Part shown: positions 23,422-34,082 of the stretch, piece by piece
Numbering within the stretch: position 1 is the stretch's first letter
Layout: every line of letters begins with the position of its first letter
The notes under the pieces: model-generated
The model's database searches: none
The model's input: the letters and a program-made list of their open reading frames with translations, nothing else
Told to the model about the DNA's origin: nothing
Assembly (NCBI GenBank): GCA_011009095.1
Contig: VTPC01005647.1
Coordinates: 1 to 64,000 of the forward strand
Direction of reading: 5' to 3'
DNA length: 64,000 nucleotides
Source of the DNA: Ignelater luminosus
Taxonomy: Eukaryota > Arthropoda > Insecta > Coleoptera > Elateridae
Translations under genes and position numbers: made by a program

Positions 23422-24526
23422 ATGGCTACAAGAAGCTTGACTGAAGTATTTATGCTTATGCGAAATAATGCCATTCGAAATAGACATATATACTCGGAAC
23501 AGGTATGTTTTGAATAATTGAGGTTAGTCTGGAACAGTTATTAATTATTATTTCTATGAATTAAAAAATTGTGCTTTAGATTTTGTGATTTTTCAATTCA
23601 AGCATCTTTCAGGAAACTTCGGAACATATGGCATTAGTTGAATTATATGATGTAGAACAAGGAATTACTTCCAACAATAGAATGCCACCTGCTTGGATTG
23701 ATCAATTAGAAGAAGCTCAATTTACTTTATCAAAATTAGAAAGTAAGATAAGTGATTTAAACAAATTACATTCGCAGCATTTACACAGGCCAACATTTGA
23801 TGAGAATTCAGAAGAAGAAGTTTTAATTGAAAGTTGTACAACTGAAATTACATCTATGTTTAATAGTATACATAGAACTGTACAATTTATTAAAAGTCAC
23901 TCATTAGAAGGTATTATCTGAGAATGTGGTTTTTTGTGTTGATACAATTTTGGGTTTTTTTTGAAGGTACACTAAAAGAAAGACATTTAACAACAAATGT
24001 AGTACGATCATTAGCAACTTCTTTGCAAGACATGTCAGTAAAATTTAGGACTTCACAAAATAATTATATTAAGCAGCTAAAATCAAGAGAAGAAAGATCG
24101 AAAATGTATTTTGAAAATTCAACCTTTGAAAATGACTACGATATGTTTACTAATCAAAATGATAATATAGATGATTTCTTTGTAAATAGTTCTAAACAGA
24201 TGACCCAACAGCAGCTTCTTTATTTAGAAGAAGAAAATACACAAATAGCTCAACAACGAGAACAAGAAATTAATGCTGTTGTAAAATCGATTGTTGAATT
24301 GAATGAGATATTTAAAGACTTAAGTCAAATGGTATTAGATCAAGGAAGTATTTTAGATAGAATAGATTATAATATTGAGCAAACACATACACAAGTTTAT
24401 GAAGGATTTAAGCAGTTGCAGAAAGCTGACGCATATCAACGAAAGAATAGGAAAATGTGGGCTATCATAATTCTAGCAGCTACAACAATTTTACTATTTT
24501 TTATTTTAATTATAGTGAAATCATAA
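23422..24526 (+). CDS. STX16: syntaxin-16 (t-SNARE of the trans-Golgi network)
   Basis: Three exons (23422-23502, 23613-23910, 23967-24526) give 312 residues; human STX16 is about 325. The N-terminus MATRSLTEVFMLMRNNAIRN matches the short Vps45-binding N-peptide of Tlg2/syntaxin-16 proteins. Then come LPPAWID-like MPPAWIDQLEEAQ, the Habc helices, and the Qa-SNARE helix running from EINAVVKSIVELNEIF through the zero-layer Gln region QGSILDRIDYNIEQT. A C-terminal membrane anchor (IIILAATTILLFFILIIV) ends in three residues. It acts in endosome-to-Golgi retrograde fusion with Vti1a, syntaxin-6 and VAMP4-type partners. AATAAA lies at 24712-24717. Confidence 0.96.
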
Positions 24527-25689
24527 AATTTGAATTATTAAAAGAATGTCACTGCTAGACTGATTTTCATGGTTCTCATGTTATTTTATATGAGCACTTG
24601 ATATAAAATATATAATCATTTTTTAGCAATATTGCACCAGAGATTGCTGCATGTAACATTATTATCTTATAAATTAAACTGAATCTTACTAGTCAATGAA
24701 GTTTCAAGTAAAATAAATGTTAGAATAACAGTTGCTAGAAAGTGATTACATACATACGTATTACGTACTTCACCATAAATGATGATCATTTGCATCATTT
24801 TTAATATACCTAGTAAGAGGTGCATACTGCTTCTAGTCCATTTTTTATTGATTGTTTTTTACGATTTTAAAATTTCATCTTCATTTACTTTCATCATATT
24901 CATCTATTACAATTATTTCCTTACCCTACAGTCTCAAACTAAATATCTCATTCATTTTATTTATTTAGTATAATAAGTAAGCCTAACTGGTATGAAAGAA
25001 ATGTTATATATTTTAATATTATAGTAAAATGCAATTGTGAAAAGAACTAAAATACTTCAATGTTCTTTTATCATAAAACAAAATATTATAGATTTGCTTG
25101 ATATCAGCAATATTGACTGTGTCAAATATCCCAAAACATTCCTCCATGACAGCACCCTATCTTTCTTGTAAATAGTTATACTTTTTATATTTATGTACAG
25201 TATTAAATAATAATTATAAGTATTTTATTTCGCAATTGTATTTTATAAAAGAATGTGATTTTAAGAATTAAAAAAATCATTGTACATACGTGCCCAAAAA
25301 TATGTATTTATATGTGTACATTATGTAACAGTACCAGTATAATTAAACAAATATAATATATAATTACTTTAACTTTAATTTCTCTTTCCATATTTCAATG
25401 GAGATGCACTAATGTTCTGTAATAATTTCTACCAAACTTATCATCATCTAGGACATAATTGATACTTTTTTTTTTCCTAAAGCATCTGTACATCCACAAT
25501 GTGCATTGAAAAGTTTTTTATATTTTATTAACTTTTTGCATTTTCATAACAATAGATATATAGAATTTTTGCATTTGCGATGCCATTGCTTGATGGGCAA
25601 CATTTATATCTATAGCGTATCCAAATTCATGATTTACCGTTGAAGTTTTGGAAACAATAACAAAATAAAGAGTTAGTTATCTATTTTGA

Positions 25690-26052
25690 AAATCAATTTA
25701 TTGCCGTTTATGTTTCTTCAAATATTCTGTGGCATCCTGGCATCCTTGAGAAAAGTCTGAAGGAAACAATGATATTACTAGGTTCAAAAATGTTCCAATC
25801 TCCAGTATCCCATTATCAAGAGTTTCATTTTTTTTGCTTTCTTTATGGCCTCATCCACTACCACTGAAAATAATAGAGCACGCATCCTTGTTTTAATCCT
25901 TCCTTTATTTCAAACTCATTGGATTCTTCATTGTTTGTTCTTACGATATTCGTGGTTCTATGGTACATAGCTTTTATTACATTTATAGTTTCTTCATCTA
26001 TCTTTTTGTTTCTTAGGCTTCTCCAAACCTGTCGAAAGCCTAAAAACACTGT
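25690..26052 (-). mobile_element. RTE-like LINE reverse transcriptase, inverted 5' segment
   Basis: Minus-strand translation reads VWRSLRNKKIDEETINVIK, NNEESNEFEIKEGLKQGCVL and, after a frameshift, VVVDEAIKKAKK, the central palm region of non-LTR reverse transcriptases of endonuclease/RT elements. The segment is short and frameshifted, so dead. Its 5' end abuts the plus-strand 3' segment at about 26053. Confidence 0.75.
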
Positions 26053-26215
26053 TCTTCAACAAAATAAAGAGATCTCCAAGGAGATAAAAACAGAAGTTGT
26101 GAAAAGAGTTATAAAGCGAACCCTAATATACAGCAGCGAAACGTGGACACTGACAAACAAACACAAAAGTAGAATAAATGCAATGGAGATGAGATACTTT
26201 CATGTTGGTTTTTTT
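26053..26215 (+). mobile_element. RTE-like LINE, 3' segment of the same ORF in forward orientation
   Basis: Plus-strand translation reads KEISKEIKTEVVKRVIKRTL, then IYSSETWTLTNKHKSRINAM and EMRYF. This is the conserved C-terminal block of LINE reverse transcriptases (usually YGSETW...MEMR). It lies downstream, in the protein, of the segment found inverted at 25690-26052. The two fragments are back to back. Confidence 0.75.
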
Positions 26216-26294
26216 CTTTCACTATAAAAACTGTGGATGAGCATTTTTTAAATGAAACTTCTATTTGATTTTGGTACCACTGAATACCTTTCGC

Positions 26295-26950
26295 TGATAT
26301 ACAGGGTGTATCATGAGTGCTGCTAAAAAAAAAGGCCGATCAACTGAAAAGTGACAGCGCACACATATCGAACAAATTTTTTGTAATCGTTTACACAAAA
26401 TGAGAAAAGGCATTAATTTACTGTAAATTTTGAGATTAATTTTGACAGATGTCAAATTAGGTACATAAATGAAAAAAACCTATATATTTAGTTATATAAA
26501 CTGACCAGCAAAAAAAACCGGCCACCCTGAAATATTTCACAAAACCACTTTGAAAATTATTAATTTCAATGCCACGGTGGTTGAATGATGTAATTCAAGC
26601 TCGAGGAGGACATAGACACTACTAATAATTATCAGGAGGTCCGTTATAAACAACCACATTAATTGTTTTTAATTAAGAAAGTATCATATTTAGACTGTTT
26701 TTGTTACTGTTTAAATTAAATTTAATTCTGTATTAATTTGTCTCTTTTTTTAGCTAATCTGTACATTCTGTGTCAACAGTGAATGGTTCTTAAATCAAAT
26801 AACGATCACTGGTTAAAATAATAATTGTTAAAGTGATTTTGGAAATACTTCAGGGTGGCCGGTTTTTTTTGCCAGTCAGTTTATATTACTTTTTCATTTA
26901 TGTATCTCACAAAACGATTACAAAAAACAATTTCTTTATGTGAAATCCAT
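26295..26950. repeat. nested inverted repeats with a MITE core at 26495-26885
   Basis: Inner pair: TATAAACTGACCAGC followed by AAAAAAAACCGGCCACCCTG at about 26495-26535, and its inverse ending at about 26885, about 37 bp per arm. Outer pair: GTACATAAATGAAAAA (26461) against TTTTTCATTTATGTATC (26891), and TTTTTTGTAATCGTTT (26379) against AACGATTACAAAAAA (26911). The left outer arm has about 70 extra bases. A start-like TACAGGGTGT is at about 26301. Confidence 0.6.
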
Positions 26951-29900
26951 ATTCTATCACATGGTTAATTATGATACTATTGATGTTTTTCTTAGATTTT
27001 GTTTAGAAGAATTTAATAATGAAGAACAACATTTTTGAGAAATTCCATTGTGGAATAAACACTTGACTGCTTATTTAAGGGATTCTTTAGTTAGAGAACA
27101 TTTCTTTCATTTTTCCTAATAACAGCAGACTTCAAATCAATAAAAATTACTAGTATTACTTAATAGGAACAAAAAAGGATAAGGGAGAAATTAAATCATA
27201 ATATGGAAAAAGGGTTAAAGTCTAAATTTCCACAGATTTGACATTTTTTATGATTAATCGGGGTTTCCCCTTACCTGGAATTGTCATGGAATTTTTAACT
27301 GCCCCTAAAATAAGTTTGAAAAAACTTTATTATTTATTTTTTTCAATTTGTGTATATCCAAACTTGTTTTCTCACTTGATGATTCATGGGAAATCTATTA
27401 AGTTGCTACATATGAGAATGAAAATGTAAATATTCTCGATTTATGTTTATATAGTTTGCATGTGGTTCATCTTTCCTTTCAGAATGGACATAAAATGGTG
27501 AATTAGTCAGTTAATGAATTTCAAAGATAACATATTTTTTTATTTAAAAATCATTTTGATAGAAAATCTACATATTTACAGTTAGTCTTTCCAAAAAGAT
27601 TTTCTCCCACTTGTTGACAGATATAACTTTTGAATAAGTTGTAAACTTTGCTGCAGATGCTGCACAAGATAAAAGTTGCCTTTCAATAATAGTTTGAAAT
27701 CACAAAACCTTACTTCAAAACCTGATTTTATAATTTTTGAGTGTAGTCAATAGATCTAAAAACATGTACTATGTGGCATCATGGATGGATGTTTAAAAAC
27801 TTTTATTTCCATAGCAAGAAAAACAAATTAATTTTAATTTTAATCCTAGGTACTTTGTTGCCAAGTTGCAGGCAATTTACTTGTATAATTTCTCAAGAAC
27901 TGTTGTGTTTAGGATATAAGTTGTAGAACAATTTTTTTTCTTAATTTGAACCTTTCTATCACCCATAGTAATATGGCCTGTTATACCTCCAACACTTTGT
28001 ATATAACATATCGTATACATATTGACTGTTGATTAGTGTTAATAGCCTTAAAAACATCTGGAGAAAAAAAAGTCAGGAAAAACCTGGAAAGGTCAGGGAT
28101 TTTGTATCATTCTCAGATGGGGGACCCTGTTAATGTTTCTCTAACATTAAATTATAATGCTGCACAGAAGCAGCACAGCACAGCCTATCAACTTCAAGCA
28201 TATCATGCAGAAAGGTCTTGTGTCACATTAAGAAAAGAATCATAGAAGGACTAAGAAAATGCTTTTTGTTTGTAGATAATGAGTTCAGGTCCTTTTATAT
28301 AAGGGCATCGTTCAGGGGCCTGCAATGAATACAGAAGATGATTAAGCATTATATTTGTATTTGTTTTTCTTTTTACATTTTAAAATCAGTGATTACAATA
28401 AATGTTTTAAAAAATCACTGTGACAAGTATAGTCCCTTAAATACACACTTTTTAGCTGGTTTTTGTATTTTTCTGGCAATATTGAAAAAAGTGATGTTAT
28501 TGACATTTTTTAAATGATCATTTTTCTTGTAGTTTCGTTTCTAATTTGTCTTAATTAAACAAAACTATAAACATTATGTAAATGTAGTGATTACATACAA
28601 GTTCTTGGAAACTTTATTCAGATCACATGCTTGACAAATAAAATCTTTATTAGTGGTATCTCCATAGTAAACCAAAAAATCCAATACATTTTAAAGTCTA
28701 AACAAGGAGGAAACGATCGTCTGGAGGTATGATAGTCAATGCTTGCACGAATTTTTCAAACTTTGTTGGGGAGACGATATTAATTTTTGTCTTTATTTAT
28801 TGTTACATTTTAAATGGTATACCATGAACGGCATTTATCACAACCTGTTTCTCGGATCATTTTCTTTTGTACCACCGATTAAACCTTCTTGGTACTTTAT
28901 ACATTTAATTTTTGTATTTACCAATATTGAATCGTTGTTTCCACTTGATTTCCTTTTTATTATATTTTTTAGTTTTTGAATCGGTTGTATGAATTTATTG
29001 AGTTTCTAAAATTAATTTATTTTGAAAAAAGAAGTAATTTTCGAATAAATTACAGACAGATTAATAAATGTAGATAATGAATAAACAAAATTAAATTAAA
29101 AGATTGAGCAATAACCATACAAGAATTCCAGTATTGTGAAATACCTAGTGCTCAACAGTGCAGGTCATGAACTGGTGACTAGTAGACAAATATGTAGACA
29201 TCAGTACTCAACCTCTCTTAATTTCAATATTTGCTCAATTAAAATCCATGATTTGTTGTATTCAGTATGAAGGAATACTGCTTTGATTTAACAAACAAAA
29301 ATTTTGACAAGCATGTTAAGAAAAATGTGTAAATCTTATCTAGATGGCAACTAAACACATTTAATGGTAGTTGTCTTAGCACAATCACATTCTGTAACTA
29401 AAGACTAATAATTGACATATAAATTTTATTTGCTGGAATTAATGTAACATTGATACTTTGAACTAAAGATGATAGATAACACAGAACTAGAAATCTCAGT
29501 TAATTTATTTATAAAGTAATAATTCATTAGGTGGCGGGCTACAGGAATGCATTTAGGTGCGTTTACCCTATTTCAAAGCAGCAAAAGAAAGAAACTAAAA
29601 GTAACAGTGGATTTCTATTCAACAGTTTCTATTTAGCATTGTACATCAAATCTCATCATGAATTCAATCTTTTAATTCCTCAATATCTTGGAAAAGCCAT
29701 AAAAATAAATTTTTAATTATCTATCTTAAAGTCTAGTGGCCTCTCCAAAAGTGGACACCCTTCTGATAGCAATGTTTTAAATCACATTTACATTTAAATC
29801 TTAAGACACTAACAGATCCTCACGCTTGCATAAAACATGAATTAAAATCTCTTTTGCATTGCTGCATTTCCTACCTTGCTATTGCATACTAAGTCTGTTA

Positions 29901-30127
29901 CTTACTAATGTTGATTTAGTTTGTTGAAGATCTCTGTATGTAAAAGAGAAAAGTTTAGACTGTGTGATCTGCCAGGTTTAATAGTCACACAACTGTCGCC
30001 TGAATAATCCATTGACCTCATTATTATGTAAGATAAAGGACTGTAAATAATTGGAAAAAGTGCTGATAGTGGTGCATGGGAAAATGCACCATACCAAAAG
30101 CAACGGTAAAATGATAAGATATTAAGG

Positions 30128-30250
30128 AGTTTTTGCATAACCTACATTCAATACACAATAACGTTATTGCATAGCAACTGACCAACTGATTGGCTGTTAC
30201 CATAGAGATAACGTTACTGTATTACAAAAAAAAGAAAGTTTGCAAAAACT
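30128..30250. repeat. imperfect palindrome, about 120 bp
   Basis: AGTTTTTGCA opens and TGCAAAAACT closes the structure. Inner blocks ATAACGTTATTGCATAGCAAC and its diverged inverse also pair, around a central CCAACTGATTGG. Probably a decayed MITE. Confidence 0.45.
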
Positions 30251-30268
30251 ATAAACTATTGCACATTA

Positions 30269-30627
30269 AGTCAGATCAGAGCTGAGCAAAGCACTAAAGC
30301 TGAAACACTTTGCATTACCAAACACTAATATTTAAAAAAGTGCTTCAATTACCAAGCACAATAATTAAAAACCTAAAACATTAATTACAAAATACTTGAA
30401 AATTAAAGCCTTCAGCCCTATAAAAGTGCTTAAAATTGAAATTGTTCAACTATCAAAGTACTCAAAAATACTTGAAGGCTTTGAAAAGCACTCCGAAAGT
30501 GTGTCAACCCCTGTTTACCAAAAGCACCAAGCTCAATTACCAATACCAAGCAGTCATTTTAAAAAGTAATTCAAATCCAGTGCTTGAAGCATTTTACCAA
30601 AATGTTTTGCCCAGCTCTGAGTCAGAT
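30269..30627. mobile_element. hAT-type MITE, 343 bp, with 8-bp target duplication
   Basis: AGTCAGAT occurs at 30269-30276 and 30620-30627. The element begins CAGAGCTGAGCAAAGC and ends GTTTTGCCCAGCTCTG, an inverted pair of about 15 bp of the CAGRGCTGGGCAA type widely seen in hAT elements. The interior is made of degenerate repeats of AAGTGCTTCAATTACCAA in both orientations and encodes nothing. Confidence 0.8.
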
Positions 30628-31725
30628 TGTTTTCATTAATAATATTCTTAAAAGACTCTAAAATCGAAAAACCACTTTTACTAAAAATCATTCATACCTT
30701 AAGTTCTCCTAAAGTTATAAGACGAAGCTAATTGGGCTGTTTTTATGATACCATCCTCTTTTTTGTTGTGATTATTATTGATAATAATAACTTATCTTAA
30801 ATAATAGAAACTGTATTCTAAGGTAATGATCAATGTATAAGAGTGGAATTTCTATTTTACAGCTTTTTTTTGAATTTTAGCAAAATATTAAAAGTACAAG
30901 TCTGATAAAATTAACAGAACATCAATTTTTAGTAAAGAACAAATTGAACTTTTATTATGTGAAATTGCTCAAAACAATATCTACATGTAACAAAATACAA
31001 ACTAAATCTTACTAAGTATTTATAATAGTCTTAGGATTATTAAATATTTGCCAATCTTATCACAACACATTCTTTTTCTGTTTACATTTTTGCAGTGCAA
31101 TTGAAACTTGTTTAACAAACAATAAGACATTTATAAATGAGTCATCAAGAATTCCAGAATAATCTATAATTCAAAATATGTTAATCACTATTTCAACAAA
31201 AATTTCACAAAAGTAAATTGAAGAGTGAAAATGAATAAAGGACCAAGTGCCAAAAAACAAAATTTGCAAGAGAGGCAAAACTGTTTTATTTTAGCAGATA
31301 TAAATCAATAGGTAGGTTTGTAATACTTTAAAATGAGGTTTTTGCAAGAATAAACAATTTCTTGGCACTTAGCTCCTTATTGGAAACATAAAACTTGGCA
31401 CTTTACACCTTTTTAGACAAAAACCATACATTTACTGTTATTAGCACTTAGCCCCTCATTCAATCTCAGTCTTCAATTACTCACTTTTAGTTTAGTGGAT
31501 TCTGATCAGGTCAAGCAATCTACAGAATATTAAGAAAAGTTAATATAACATATCGTTTATTGCAAGCAAATAATTACAATCAGTCAATTTATACGCAAAC
31601 ATTATGTAGCAAAATTTAAATTTACAAATAAAATTTAGCAGAACTGCTATGGTGTAGTATATATTTTGCTAGCACATTAAATACTAATTTTAAAATAACG
31701 TTGCATTTACTAAAATTGTTCTGAA

Positions 31726-32336
31726 CTAAACTTGTTTGTATGTGTCAAGTACATGTTTTCTATATTCTTCTGGTTTGCTCCATAATTCTGCAGCTAATGC
31801 ATTTAATGGGCTATCGATATTTGGTTCACCCAAAAGTGATTGTATCGATAATAGAATGGTTCGTACATCATATAATGCTGACCATTTGTCTTTTAATATA
31901 TCTAAGCATATATTTCCATTATTATCGATATTTGGATGGAAGCAGGGTGTGATGAATTTTACGAATGGCGCCGTGTAGGGATATGAATTTGGGAACTGTA
32001 AACACAATTTGTACCTTTGGGTTTCGTACACAGTATCGTTAGGGCCTGAAATTGTACCAATCCATCTGAACAAATTTTCACCCTCAGGAAATGCTGAAAC
32101 CCCTTTCTCTTGTGACATCATTAAGGTCATTAGTTCTTTTTGCAACCTAAAATGCAGTATAAATTTCTGTTAGATATCTAATGTTATTCATACAGAGTTA
32201 AGGTTAGTAATTTTATTTGATTTTTCCCTTACCTTTTGGTAACTGCATGGCTATCATTGGGGTTATTTCTACCTTCTTCGTTGTGTTTTGCATTATCGGA
32301 ACGTTGTGCATAGTGCGGATCTACATTTTGGGCCAT
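31726..32336 (-). CDS. UBE2C: ubiquitin-conjugating enzyme E2 C (vihar)
   Basis: Two minus-strand exons, 32336-32233 and 32146-31726, give 174 residues (human 179). An N-terminal extension of about 30 residues, typical of UBE2C, is followed by the UBC fold: [51 protein letters not shown] with [20 protein letters not shown], where Cys115 is the active site. The C-terminal helices follow ([20 protein letters not shown]). UBE2C loads ubiquitin onto APC/C substrates, starting K11 chains that drive mitotic exit; the Drosophila orthologue is vihar. It is divergently arranged with another E2, UBE2T. Intact in every visible respect. Confidence 0.96.
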
Positions 32337-32884
32337 TTTGTCAAAAAATCTTTACAAGTGTGATTTGAATGAAGGAGAAAACAACAGTTGACAGGAAAAA
32401 TGTTGATTTAAAATCAACCAATCAGAAGAAACCTCAAACGACTGCGTTTTATTACTCTGAAGTCACGAAAGTTATCTGCATTTTACACTTTGATTTCTTA
32501 ATACATATCTTGGTTTTGTTGTAAATTAGGACTTCACAAGTAATTGATTACTAACACTTTAAATTAGAATAACAGCTAGGAAAAGTTTTTAATTCGTTTA
32601 AATAGAGAAGCTTAGACTTTTATTATTCATAAATCACAATTTCAACTGTTTATTGTTTGCACGTGTAGATGGCAGCATCAAAGTGATGTGAATGACTGGG
32701 CTGTCAACATTTCAGATTTAAATAATCTGAAATCTGCAGTTCCGAATTGTAAAATAATTTCTCGATATGCCTTAATTATATTAGATTTTATGTGATAAGT
32801 CTTAAAGGTATTTGTGCAAATTGAATGGGCGCATATCTTCTATTTCAATGTTATATTATTCCAGTGTCAAGAAGTAACCTTAAA
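32337..32884. promoter_or_regulatory. divergent upstream region of UBE2C and UBE2T
   Basis: 548 bp separate the two start codons. It should contain both promoters and 5' UTRs. No TATA box or other named element stands out. Confidence 0.45.
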
Positions 32885-33346
32885 ATGCAAAAACAACAAA
32901 GATTATCAAGAGAACTAGCAAAAATAACACAATCACCACCACCAGGAATATGTTTATCAGCGAAAGACGATAAATTGAATGTTTTTGAAGCAAGCATTGT
33001 GGGTCCTGAAAGTACACCCTATTGTAATGGTATTTTTAATTTGGAACTTATGGTCCCAGAAAATTATCCTTTTTCCCCGCCATCAATAAAATTTCTAACC
33101 AAAATCTATCATCCTAATATTGATGACAATGGTAGAATATGTCTGGATTTAATAAAAATGCCCCCAAAAGGAAATTGGAGACCTACTATTGGATTAGAAG
33201 GTCTTTTAATTGCTATAAGAATGTTACTAGAAAACCCCAATCCAGATGATCCGTTAATGGTGGAAATAGCAGAAGAATTTAAAAATAACAAACCAGAATA
33301 CAAACGGAAAGCCAAGTTATTTACAGAACAGCATGCAACAAAATAG
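32885..33346 (+). CDS. UBE2T: ubiquitin-conjugating enzyme E2 T
   Basis: Uninterrupted frame of 153 residues from MQKQQRLSRELAKI; an ATG 60 bp upstream is in frame but adds residues the family lacks. UBC-fold features: the SPPPGI loop, YPFSPPSIKFLTKIYHPNID, and DDNGRICLDLIKMPPKGNW with active-site Cys86, the same number as in human UBE2T. The PPKGxWRP insert after the catalytic site and the EPNPDDPLM block are diagnostic of UBE2T rather than UBE2C/D/E. UBE2T works with FANCL to monoubiquitinate FANCD2/FANCI in interstrand-crosslink repair. The missing introns could reflect compactness or an old retrocopy. AATAAA occurs at 33349-33354 and 33397-33402. Confidence 0.93.
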   Translation: MQKQQRLSRELAKITQSPPPGICLSAKDDKLNVFEASIVGPESTPYCNGIFNLELMVPENYPFSPPSIKFLTKIYHPNIDDNGRICLDLIKMPPKGNWRPTIGLEGLLIAIRMLLENPNPDDPLMVEIAEEFKNNKPEYKRKAKLFTEQHATK

Positions 33347-33507
33347 TTAATAAAACAGTTATATGAGCATTTTTGTCAGTTGTTATTTGAATATTAAATA
33401 AATATTTTTTACAATTCATTATTTGCGTAAACTTTGAACTAAAAGGTTCTTATATCACAAAAATTCAAAAGGAATTATAACATTAAAATAAAAGATTTTA
33501 TCACAAA

Positions 33508-34082
33508 TTACTCTTCTACCTGAGGATCTTTGGCAGAACAATCTTTCTTTTTTACATTATCATTAATTTTGTTAGCTTCTTCATCATTTGAAACATCCTT
33601 AACTTGTGATTCATTTACTACACATTCAGCTTTACAATCATCTTCTTCACACTCTTCTGCTAAACTACTTCTTTGTGCTTCTGCAAACGCATCTGGATAT
33701 TGAGCAGATAATTTAGTTTTAATGGCACGAATCTTCTTAAAAATGTAGTCTAAATCCTTTTTCATTTCTTGAAGAAGTTGCGTATGCTTTTTGAACTCTG
33801 GTCCAACAGTCTTTAAACGTGAAGCACTTAATGCATTACAATTGGTAAGCATTTCATTGGTTTTCTCAAAACGTTGCAACCTGGACAATATTACAATATA
33901 CAATTAAAAAGAAAAATGCATCCTATAGTTGCTTACATCTGCTTCTGTGCCCTTATCATACTTTCAACATCTTGCTGATTTACTATTCCGGCTAGTCCTT
34001 GGATAAATACTTCAGGAGCTGTATAATTTTGAAAACATTCTATACTATAATCACTCTCTGGTGTACCTTTGCTGTCTTCCAT
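33508..34082 (-). CDS. KXD1: KxDL-motif protein, BORC/BLOC-1-related subunit
   Basis: Exons 34082-33937 and 33880-33508 on the minus strand give 172 residues. The KxDL core is plain: IRAQKQMLQRFEKTNEMLTN, then TQLLQEMKKDLDYIFKKIRA and IKTKLSAQYPDAF. The C-terminal 45 residues are acidic (EECEEDDCKAE) and not conserved. KXD1 is a small coiled-coil subunit of BORC, which recruits Arl8 and kinesin to move lysosomes and, in insects, synaptic-vesicle precursors toward the periphery. The chosen ATG (34082) precedes MEDSKGTPE; an in-frame ATG at 34127 is also possible. The gene is convergent with UBE2T, stops 162 bp apart. Confidence 0.93.

Larger units (their letters stand above)
24720..31720. other. 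repeat-rich intergenic region between syntaxin-16 and UBE2C
   Basis: 7 kb with no intact gene. It contains the inverted LINE pair (25690-26215), nested inverted repeats (26295-26950), an imperfect palindrome (30128-30250) and an hAT MITE (30269-30627). Around 28050-28120 there is a purine-rich stretch with AAGTCAGGAAAAACCTGG, a motif type common in dispersed repeats. Other open frames of 60-80 codons in this area look random. Confidence 0.6.

Noticed and set aside
28036..28245. Frame over the AAGTCAGGAAAAACCTGG stretch
   Set aside because: The DNA motif is of a dispersed-repeat type and the frame resembles no protein.
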